Assembly (NCBI GenBank): GCA_029259935.1
Contig: JAJDEH010000452.1
Location: 1 to 6,162 of the forward strand
DNA length: 6,162 nucleotides
Direction of reading: 5' to 3'
Source: Planctomycetota bacterium
Lineage (GTDB): Bacteria > Planctomycetota > Planctomycetia > Pirellulales > Pirellulaceae
In this document: piece by piece, positions 1-4,829 of the stretch
How the letters are laid out: every line of letters begins with the position of its first letter
How positions within the stretch are numbered: position 1 is the first letter of the stretch
Position numbers and translations under genes: made by a program
Notes under the pieces: model-generated
The model's database searches: none
Told to the model about the DNA's origin: nothing
Seen by the model: the letters and a program-made list of their open reading frames with translations, nothing else

Positions 1-362
1 AGCTGGCTTCCTTGCCTTGGAGGAGATTGGTTTTGTAACGCCACCACCATCATGGCATGGAAGCCTTCTTTTTACTTACCCCAGTTTCTCATGCCTCCTC
101 CTCTTCGACCCAATCCCGCGCCGGATCGTCGGTTACACTCATGAATAACGCGATATTCCCTAGCAACAACCGACAATGAGAATTGCCGGATAACTAGTAA
201 GGAAAAAAACAATTACGTGAACCGGAGCGGAAACATCGCGTTCGGCTCGCTTTGCCCTCAATAAGCCGACGCACTTTGCGCAAGAGCCGAACCTGCGTCG
301 AATTCATCGACCGGAGCGAGTTAGGTGTTTCCGCAACTGCGCGAAGTTGGACAAACCGAGGC
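1..362. other. Spacer with no supported gene
   Basis: Two + frames are open from the window edge to about base 150, but neither translation has recognisable family features. A reading frame on the - strand over 194-646 is rich in Arg and Pro and runs opposite the enolase-family remnant, so it is most likely a shadow. A gene truncated at the left edge cannot be excluded. No hairpin with a T-run or convincing promoter was seen. Confidence 0.5.
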
Positions 363-571
363 AGCTTAGCGATTCCCCTGACCGCAGGCGGTGAATGAGA
401 CCTCTGCAGCGGTGCCATCGGATCGAAGACTACGCGAGCAGGCGGTCGGACACCTTTCATGATGTCATCACCGAGCCGTTCAAGATCAAAGACGGCAAGA
501 TCGCGGTACCGACTACTCCCGGCCTCGGCCTCGAATGCGATGCTGAGAAGTTGAAACGCTACAACGCCGCC
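363..571 (+). pseudogene. Remnant of the C-terminal end of a mandelate racemase/muconate lactonizing enzyme-type (enolase superfamily) protein
   Basis: The frame from base 395 reads IEDYASRRSDTFHDVITEP, then FKIKDGKIAVPTTPGLGLE, then a D-E-KLKRYN ending. This is the usual closing segment of MR/MLE enolase-superfamily dehydratases and cycloisomerases, where the capping part ends with a K/D-G-x-(I/V)-x-VP-x-x-PGLG motif and a final Asp-rich helix. Family members are normally about 350-420 residues; here only about 55 remain. A stop codon (392-394) closes the frame just upstream. In another frame, bases 369-395 read AIPLTAGGE, which resembles the family's IP(I/L)-x-x-GE barrel strand, immediately followed by a stop. 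MRPLQRC at 395-415 may be a worn piece of the next barrel strand. The barrel and its metal ligands are otherwise missing, and the frame runs on past the normal end to a stop at 722-724. I infer a decayed gene with internal deletion and frameshift. The original substrate (often a sugar acid) cannot be told. Confidence 0.62.
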
Positions 572-776
572 GAGGTGACGGAAAGGCCGGTAGTCGTGAG
601 GACGCCGGGTAACTCTGGTCGAGCGAAGGGGCCCAACTCCATCCATTTGATCACGATTCTCACTGCCCCGAACTGCGATCGGTGGATTTCACCGCTGCAG
701 CGATGGACAACTCCTCCCTGCTGACGGACGATACAACCGAGGCCAGCTTTCGACACTGACAACTGTGTTCGGTGTT

Positions 777-1784
777 TCACTCCGACGCTGATTCGTCCGC
801 TGATTCCACTGGGTAAGGACCGTCAGCGAACTCCGTAGCGTGATAGCCTTTTTCTCCGATGGTGTACGCCAACGGGCTCAGAAGCTTCCCGTCTACTTTC
901 AGCCGGTCAAGTACATTGACGAAATTATGCCGAGGCTCCCAGCCAAGTTCCTCTCTTGCTCGTTCGTTGACGTAGACTCGGTCAATCCGTGGAAACATCC
1001 TCCAGCCTCGCCGCCCATACTCGACCGCGGCGCCAGGGATTCTTCGCTTCAGCACCGCCGCTGCGTCGGAACGCAGCTCAAAGAGGTCATCTTGCGTAAA
1101 GGGGGTTGTGGCACTGATGAGATAGCGGCCGAAGCCAATTGAGCGTGCTTTTTCCATTGCCAGCAGGTGTGCACTCACAACGTCCTCAATATCTACTCGG
1201 CGATATAAAAACTCATTCGCTTTAGCATTGCCGTCTTCGTAGACCTCTCGCATCTCTCTATTGTCGTCCGCCTCGGGAAAGAACCGAGAGGTCCTCAACA
1301 CAAGACAGGGGAGGCGGTGGTTGCGATGAAACAATTGGCAGAGATCCTCCGCTGCCACTTTCGTCACTCCATAGATGTTCTTGGGGACGGGTCTAACGTC
1401 CTCGGTTATCCAAGCCGCGGGTGCATCGCCTGATGGCGTCAGTGCATCGCCAAAAGTGCTGGTTGTACTCGTAAAGACAAAAGAGCTTATGCCTGCCGAA
1501 ACCGCTTCCTCCAAGAGGTTCAGCGTGCCGGTAACATTGGCATCCACGAACTCCTGCCTACGATGTGTGGCAACATGCGGTTTATGCAGGGTCGCCGCAT
1601 GTAGAACGGAGTCGATTCCCTCCATGCAATGCCTGACAAATCCTCGGTCTGCTATCGTTCCGACTCGGTCCGTGAAGTTCGAGGGAATTCGGTCAATTCC
1701 AAGAACCGGATGGTTCTGATTTCTCAAGGTGCGAACGAGTGCTTCACCCAGGTGGCCAGCACTGCCTGTTACCAAAATCCTCAT
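777..1784 (-). CDS. NAD-dependent epimerase/dehydratase (extended short-chain dehydrogenase)
   Basis: A 335-residue cytoplasmic enzyme with an N-terminal Rossmann fold. The nucleotide-binding glycine motif TGSAGHLG is at residues 6-13. An Asp at 31, at the end of the second strand, favours NAD over NADP. The HAA motif is at 62-64 and the conserved Asn-x-x-Gly-Thr of the fourth helix at 83-87. The active site is the Y-x-x-x-K pair Tyr138 and Lys142, with Thr107 in the FTSTTSTFG stretch at the position usually held by Ser. The C-terminal half (RRVDIEDVVSAHLLAMEKA, GFGRYLISATTPF, GWRMFPRIDRVYVN, LGWEP, then a GYHA...GPYPV tail) matches a widespread subgroup annotated only as NAD(P)-dependent epimerase or oxidoreductase, so the length looks complete. 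The substrate is probably a nucleotide sugar or related polyol, but this is inference. The ATG at 1784-1782 is preceded only by a weak purine run (GAACGAGAAACG). It stands alone on this strand, divergent from the exported proteins to its right. Confidence 0.9.
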   Translation of the reverse strand: MRILVTGSAGHLGEALVRTLRNQNHPVLGIDRIPSNFTDRVGTIADRGFVRHCMEGIDSVLHAATLHKPHVATHRRQEFVDANVTGTLNLLEEAVSAGISSFVFTSTTSTFGDALTPSGDAPAAWITEDVRPVPKNIYGVTKVAAEDLCQLFHRNHRLPCLVLRTSRFFPEADDNREMREVYEDGNAKANEFLYRRVDIEDVVSAHLLAMEKARSIGFGRYLISATTPFTQDDLFELRSDAAAVLKRRIPGAAVEYGRRGWRMFPRIDRVYVNERAREELGWEPRHNFVNVLDRLKVDGKLLSPLAYTIGEKGYHATEFADGPYPVESADESASE

Positions 1785-1958
1785 ACTTGCGTTTCTCGTT
1801 CTACGGGATGAGCAGTCAACTCAAGCTAGACAAGATAAAATTACTTAGGTTCGTCCGCTAGTCTGCCACAAAACCTGCCTGCGAAACTGCGTCGACTTCA
1901 TCGTCCTGTGTGCGTTCGGCGTTTCACAGCGACGCAGCTTGGCGACCTATTGTTTCCT

Positions 1959-1980
1959 GCGGCGGTCGATTTGCCGCCGC
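1959..1980. repeat. Small GC-rich inverted repeat
   Basis: GCGGCGG at 1959-1965 and CCGCCGC at 1974-1980 are perfect 7-bp arms around an 8-base loop. No T-run follows on either strand, so it does not read as an intrinsic terminator. It could be a protein site, an RNA hairpin in a leader, or chance in GC-rich DNA. Confidence 0.35.
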
Positions 1981-2116
1981 GCACAAGCAATCTTGCTATC
2001 GACGCTTTGAAGGGGGCAAGGCGCTTTAACGGGACGGGTGGCGAACAGACAGGAACGCGGCAAGCTGAGCGACGATCGATCTGCGGCCTTGGCTAAACAA
2101 CAAATAACAACATGCG

Positions 2117-2132
2117 ATAGATAATTAACTAT
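2117..2132. promoter_or_regulatory. AT-rich interrupted palindrome upstream of the first exported protein
   Basis: The sequence ATAGATAATTAACTAT is a palindrome except for one mismatched pair: ATAG/CTAT arms flank a TAATTA core. It lies about 73 bases before the ATG at 2205 inside an unusually AT-rich block, where a promoter or operator is expected. It may be an operator, or simply the AT-rich -10 region. No regulator gene is visible in the window. Confidence 0.25.
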
Positions 2133-2191
2133 TTTTTCTTGCTCCGCAGGAGGCGTATGATCGGTCAGCGTCAGTTGATTTCCATCAAACC

Positions 2192-2197
2192 GGAGGA
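2192..2197 (+). promoter_or_regulatory. Ribosome binding site fixing the start at 2205
   Basis: GGAGGA lies 7 bases before the ATG at 2205, an ideal distance. Translation from here begins directly with a signal peptide (MFRKLSVSVV). A second AGGAGG at 2148-2153 lies only 3 bases before an in-frame ATG at 2157. That start would put 16 mostly polar residues before the signal peptide, so it is less likely. Confidence 0.75.
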
Positions 2198-2204
2198 AGA
2201 ACAC

Positions 2205-2843
2205 ATGTTTCGTAAACTCTCAGTCTCGGTTGTCGCGGTCGTATTGCTGATGTTGCCAGCCCAACTGATGGCGGGCGGAGCGCCACGGCTTTGCCTACCC
2301 ATAAACAACGTTGCATCCATGAGCGCGGCGGATCAGTGTTCAAAGCAGATCGCTGACTTTCTCGGAAAGCGCGTCTTGGGCGTCACGATGCAAGAGCATA
2401 AGGGCCAATGGTACGCGACTATCGCATTGCGGCAGGACGTCAGTTTGACGGATGTTCATGACGCCCTCGCGGGCAGCTCGTTTTCCATGCCTCGCGAGAA
2501 CCTTACATTGATCGGACCCGCAAAATTATCGATCACGGTCCGCACCAAGTTTCTAGAGGGTTTTTTCAACGACCTGGCAAAGATCGAAGGCCTGACAATT
2601 GATGAAAAGTCGCGTGATGAAAATGGGTTGCTGGTGACGATCAACCAAACCAATTTGTGCAGCGATCTTAACGACGCCACCAGGGAGGCAAGACCTAGCT
2701 ACGATTCGGTAAAAGAACTGCTCGACGACCACAACGCCGATTTGGTAGACGTTCGGTGGAGCGGCAAATGGCATTGTCGCGGCGTGTTCGGGTGCCTGGC
2801 AACACCAAGTGCCAGCACAAAGGACACGGTTTCGAAGAAGTAG
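2205..2843 (+). CDS. Exported protein with two ferredoxin-like (HMA-like) halves, function unknown
   Basis: A 212-residue protein. Residues 1-23 form a clear signal peptide: MFRK, a hydrophobic core VVAVVLLML, and a likely cut after QLMA, so it acts outside the cytoplasm. The mature part appears to have two alpha/beta halves. At about 45-110 there is a helix (DQCSKQIADFLG), strands RVLGVTMQEH and WYATIALR, a helix (LTDVHDALAG), then a strand. At about 108-187 the pattern repeats: LSITV, helix FFNDLAKIEG, strand LLVTIN, helix YDSVKELLDDH, strand LVDVRWS. This beta-alpha-beta-beta-alpha-beta order resembles heavy-metal-associated (HMA) folds, but the CxxC metal site is absent. The five mature cysteines (30, 45, 152, 191, 197) are scattered and could form disulfides. 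I recall similar uncharacterised planctomycete proteins, but no function is established. It lies upstream of the haem-motif gene on the same strand, with a palindromic repeat between them. Confidence is high that it is a gene and low for the fold. Confidence 0.8.
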   Translation: MFRKLSVSVVAVVLLMLPAQLMAGGAPRLCLPINNVASMSAADQCSKQIADFLGKRVLGVTMQEHKGQWYATIALRQDVSLTDVHDALAGSSFSMPRENLTLIGPAKLSITVRTKFLEGFFNDLAKIEGLTIDEKSRDENGLLVTINQTNLCSDLNDATREARPSYDSVKELLDDHNADLVDVRWSGKWHCRGVFGCLATPSASTKDTVSKK

Positions 2844-2853
2844 CTATTACACC

Positions 2854-2904
2854 CCGGAATGCGTTAGCGTCCGGTTCTGAAAAACCGTAGCTAACGTCCA
2901 ACGG
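2854..2904. repeat. Inverted-repeat, REP-like element
   Basis: Two arms mirror each other. The left, from 2854, contains CCGGAATGCGTTAGC then CCGGTTC. The right, read on the other strand from 2904, contains CCGTTGGACGTTAGC then TACGGTTT. The perfectly paired parts are CGTTAGC (2862-2868) with GCTAACG (2890-2896), and CGGTT (2872-2876) with AACCG (2883-2887), around a 6-base loop. CCG at 2854-2856 also pairs with CGG at 2902-2904. There is no T-run after it. It sits in the 127-base gap just after a stop codon, the usual place for REP-type elements. From memory, similar GCGTTAGC/CGGTT palindromes recur in planctomycete spacers. Only one copy is in this window, so repetition is unproven. It may also attenuate or stabilise the transcript. 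Confidence 0.55.
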
Positions 2905-2960
2905 CGGATCAAAACGGGACACTTGTTTCGCGAACGATCCTAAAGCAACCTTCATCTACC

Positions 2961-2964
2961 GGAG
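2961..2964 (+). promoter_or_regulatory. Ribosome binding site deciding a GTG start
   Basis: GGAG lies 6 bases before the GTG at 2971 and 9 before an adjacent ATG at 2974. The GTG is preferred because the LamG gene has the same arrangement: GGAGAA, four bases, then GTG at 4830, which has no ATG beside it. The two leaders align in phase at that point. Confidence 0.6.
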
Positions 2965-2970
2965 AATATT

Positions 2971-4362
2971 GTGATGTTCCAAGAAACAACGGGACAGGCT
3001 CGCAGCCCTCGGCTTCACCATCTGGCGTGCGTTGCACTGCTCGTCCTCGTTTCTGGCCAACTGCTGAGCGGTCGCGTGTACGGAGCCGAAGACACTGCTG
3101 ATCCATACGACACGCTTTACGATGTGCTCATGATGCGGTATGGGCCGGACGGTAAATTGTACGCACAGAATGACACGACCCCGGCAATCTTTGCATGGTC
3201 AGAATTTCCGTTTGACGACAAGACATTCAAAAAGTTCAACGCGGCTCTGGATGCGTTTGCGGCGCTTCCGGAGGCAAAGATCGAGGCGTACAGCGATGTC
3301 AAACGTGCTTTGCTGCAACGCCATCTCTGGAAAGTGTTTGATACGACTTTTAATTGGGATTGGTGGAAGGGGAGCTGGTACTGGGGCGGTCGTAAATCGT
3401 TCCCCAAAACTCATATGGATCGCCGCACGGCATCCCAGCCCAAGATCGCATCGCTCATTCGGAGACTCGCGCTAACCAAGGCAGAGATTCTGGCGCTCCC
3501 CAACACCATGACGGTGACGGTGAATTCAGGTGCTTTTGCGCAAGCTCACGACCCCAAGGACCGGTTTAAGTCTTTCCTGCCGGCTGACCTTTATGCAAAA
3601 GAAAGCTCCTGGATCTGCGTGGGGGAAGATAAAAAGTCCATCCCAGCGTCGACTCACACGGGCAAACTGTATGCACGCTCGATCTTCCTTCAGTTCATGC
3701 GTCTGCCTGGAGGCCGCGCTGAGACTCTCGAATACATGGAGAGAATCAAGAAAAAGCCCGAGCAGTTTCCGGTGGGGACGCAGTTTGCTCTGATCGAGCA
3801 GCCGTTCCTGATCAGCAAGGAGGCCGAGGTGATTCTCAGCCCGCTGATCGTCAGCGTTCAGTTACGCGCCTACCTGGATGTGGATCGGCCCGCTTTCGAA
3901 GCACGTCCCGAAGCGACGCAATGCGTGGCCGAATTCGTCATGCAGCCGCGCGAACTCATGAAGGGCAATGCGGTCATGAGGGCGATGACCCCCAGTGACT
4001 TCCGCTATGAAGCCGGTTCCCCATTCGCCGCAGGTTTCAGCCCAAAAGATCCATTCGAGACAGGGCCGAACGCAGGGAGAATGCCGAAGATCACACGCCT
4101 CAACCTCTGTATGGACTGCCATGGCAGGGCGGGTGGTGGTGGAGTAATGACAAGAAGCTTCAGGGGCACGAAGTTCTCTTTTACGGAAAGCAGCGCCGAA
4201 AAGATCAGCAAGGCGACCTCTGCGCAGAAACGAGAGTACGAGAACTGGACAAGACTGCGCGAACTCTGGAAAGCAGACTCTGCAAGCGGAGACACGCAGT
4301 CCCCACGAGGAGATCAACCGAAGCAACCGCGCGACAACAAAGGAAAAACGGAAGATCGATGA
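2971..4362 (+). CDS. Exported protein with a single CxxCH haem-c motif, function unknown
   Basis: A 463-residue protein starting at GTG 2971. Residues 1-40 are a signal peptide (core ALLVLVSGQLLSGR, likely cut near VYGA/ED), so it is exported. The mature part is large and mostly unfamiliar. Residues 45-150 are rich in aromatics (NWDWWKGSWYWGG at 128-140). Residues 175-330 look like mixed beta strands (TMTVTV, LIEQPFLI, VILSPLIVSVQLRAYL). Near the C-terminus is CMDCH (Cys380, Cys383, His384; codons 4108-4122) followed by GRAGGGG, which fits covalent attachment of one c-type haem, with the axial Met not identifiable. After it come an FRG-x-KFSF stretch, a basic helix (KATSAQKREYENWTRLRELW), and a disordered tail rich in Lys, Gln and Pro. 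This is not a normal small cytochrome c, where CxxCH is near the start. I take it as a planctomycete-type uncharacterised haem-motif protein, perhaps a periplasmic redox protein; the CxxCH could instead bind another metal. Its signal peptide and tail recur in the LamG gene downstream. Confidence 0.82.
   Translation: MMFQETTGQARSPRLHHLACVALLVLVSGQLLSGRVYGAEDTADPYDTLYDVLMMRYGPDGKLYAQNDTTPAIFAWSEFPFDDKTFKKFNAALDAFAALPEAKIEAYSDVKRALLQRHLWKVFDTTFNWDWWKGSWYWGGRKSFPKTHMDRRTASQPKIASLIRRLALTKAEILALPNTMTVTVNSGAFAQAHDPKDRFKSFLPADLYAKESSWICVGEDKKSIPASTHTGKLYARSIFLQFMRLPGGRAETLEYMERIKKKPEQFPVGTQFALIEQPFLISKEAEVILSPLIVSVQLRAYLDVDRPAFEARPEATQCVAEFVMQPRELMKGNAVMRAMTPSDFRYEAGSPFAAGFSPKDPFETGPNAGRMPKITRLNLCMDCHGRAGGGGVMTRSFRGTKFSFTESSAEKISKATSAQKREYENWTRLRELWKADSASGDTQSPRGDQPKQPRDNKGKTEDR
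2997..3091 (+). repeat. Signal-peptide segment duplicated in the LamG gene (copy 1)
   Basis: These 95 bases align without gaps to 4859-4953, with about 70 identical positions by hand count. The longest shared runs include CACTGCTCGTCCT and CAACTGCTGA. The segment encodes most of the signal peptide. The similarity extends upstream through the start codon and ribosome binding site with one codon of length difference. Confidence 0.75.
4195..4233 (+). repeat. Tail segment duplicated in the LamG gene (copy 1)
   Basis: These 39 bases encode AEKISKATSAQKR near the C-terminus of the haem-motif protein. They match 4956-4994 (AESICKATSTEKR) at 32 of 39 positions without gaps. In the other copy the segment follows the signal peptide directly. 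Confidence 0.7.
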
Positions 4363-4426
4363 CCGGCGGCAGCAAACAGTCTGAGGATGAGTACGTTGCA
4401 GGAAGAATCCTCGATTCACGCCACGC

Positions 4427-4471
4427 AATGAGAAATACGAGGCGATAGTTCTCGCTTCCGAGAGACGATGA
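4427..4471 (+). pseudogene. Possible fragment resembling RNA polymerase omega subunit
   Basis: The frame reads NEKYEAIVLASERR and stops. It resembles the conserved omega-subunit stretch of the type N-(K/R)-(Y/F)-E-x-(I/V)-x-x-A-x-(K/R)-R-A-R. The frame opens only at a TGA at 4388-4390, has no usable start, and its stop overlaps the ATG at 4468 (ATGA). Fourteen residues are too few to be sure; it may be chance. Confidence 0.15.
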
Positions 4472-4653
4472 AGAAAAAACAAGCCGAACCTCAGGCTTCT
4501 ACCAAACCAACCCCAACTAAGGCCAAGCCTCAGAAATGGGCACTGAAAACTGAACTAGGTGGGCACATTTTCAACGCCGACCCGGGGCCATTTTCAATGC
4601 TGATTCCCACGCATGCTCCACTGCGACATGTAACGCACCGGCGTTATCTCTAG
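4468..4653 (+). CDS. Small uncertain reading frame crossing an insertion-sequence end
   Basis: A 61-residue frame beginning MKKKQAEPQASTKPTPTKAK, a Lys/Pro/Thr-rich start with no known domain. Its second half runs straight through the 23-bp repeats of the putative IS21-type end, so that part is not expected to be a conserved protein. A weak GAGAG lies a few bases before the ATG. It could be the 3' end of a gene broken by the insertion sequence (the upstream frame at 4427 ends in an overlapping ATGA), or it may not be expressed. Confidence 0.2.
   Translation: MKKKQAEPQASTKPTPTKAKPQKWALKTELGGHIFNADPGPFSMLIPTHAPLRHVTHRRYL
4538..4606. mobile_element. Probable solo end of an IS21-family insertion sequence
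   Basis: Three units start exactly 23 bases apart. Unit 1 (4538) begins GGGCACTGAAAACTGAAC, unit 2 (4561) GGGCACATTTTCAACGCCGA, and unit 3 (4584) GGGGCCATTTTCAATGCTGA. Units 2 and 3 agree at 16 of 20 positions; unit 1 shares the GGGCAC and a GAAAA core. IS21-family ends carry several spaced transposase-binding repeats of this kind (GGG, then a TTTTCAA or AAAATTGA core, then a GCCGAT-like part), and the outer end here would lie near the GATTCCCA at 4602-4609. No istA or istB gene and no second end are in the window, so this is a remnant or scar. Confidence 0.5.
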
Positions 4654-4819
4654 AATAGGGTACGACGCTCGTTGAACACGCCCCTTTGTATACCGTCGAG
4701 GTGTTTCAGAAGAAAATGAGTAGCGTAGGCCACTGCGGGGCGCGCCAGCCTCACATTTCGCAGTCACTTCGATGGGATGATGAGTTTCCTAGGTACCCAA
4801 TCCAACGCAATGACTTCCA

Positions 4820-4824
4820 GGAGA
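4820..4824 (+). promoter_or_regulatory. Ribosome binding site deciding the GTG start at 4830
   Basis: GGAGA (within CAGGAGAA) lies 5 bases before the GTG at 4830. The frame is open further upstream to a TTG at 4686, but the 48 extra residues are polar, would bury the signal peptide, and have no good ribosome binding site. The same GGAGAA-four bases-GTG layout precedes the haem-motif gene. Confidence 0.7.
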
Positions 4825-4829
4825 ACCTT

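Larger units (their letters stand above)
1785..2204. other. Divergent spacer between the epimerase and the exported-protein cluster
   Basis: These 420 bases separate two divergent genes and should contain both promoters. No frame gives a convincing protein. The left and middle are GC-rich with one small hairpin. The last part, about 2094-2140, turns sharply AT-rich and contains an interrupted palindrome and a T-run, as expected for a promoter region, but I could not fix a -35/-10 pair with good spacing. Confidence 0.6.
4363..4829. other. Spacer with insertion-sequence end and decayed reading frames
   Basis: These 467 bases separate the haem-motif and LamG genes. They hold a short hairpin (TCTCG at 4450-4454, CGAGA at 4459-4463), a doubtful small reading frame at 4468-4653, and a triple 23-bp repeat typical of an IS21-type end. 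Bases 4654-4829 contain no recognisable coding sequence and presumably carry the LamG promoter, which I could not place. The length and broken content suggest a site that has received and lost inserted DNA. Confidence 0.6.

Noticed and set aside
194..646. 150-residue frame on the - strand
   Set aside because: It lies opposite the enolase-family remnant, has an Arg/Pro-rich unstructured translation with no motif, and no ribosome binding site stands out.
2139..2204. Longer start (TTG 2139 or ATG 2157) for the first exported protein
   Set aside because: The ATG at 2205 has an ideal GGAGGA spacing and starts directly with the signal peptide; the AGGAGG before 2157 is only 3 bases away.
2862..2896. 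Intrinsic terminator for the first exported protein
   Set aside because: The stem is good but no T-run follows on either strand; a REP-like element explains both arms better.
3862..4482. 206-residue frame on the - strand
   Set aside because: It is antisense to the haem-motif gene, whose signal peptide, CxxCH site and shared tail show that the + strand is coding. The translation is Cys/Arg-rich shadow sequence.
4686..4691. TTGAAC/TATACC promoter pair around 4672-4694
   Set aside because: The spacing is about 11 bases, far short of the usual 16-18.
4686..4829. 48-residue N-terminal extension of the LamG protein from TTG 4686
   Set aside because: It would place a polar stretch before the signal peptide, and the alignment with the haem-motif gene starts at GTG 4830.
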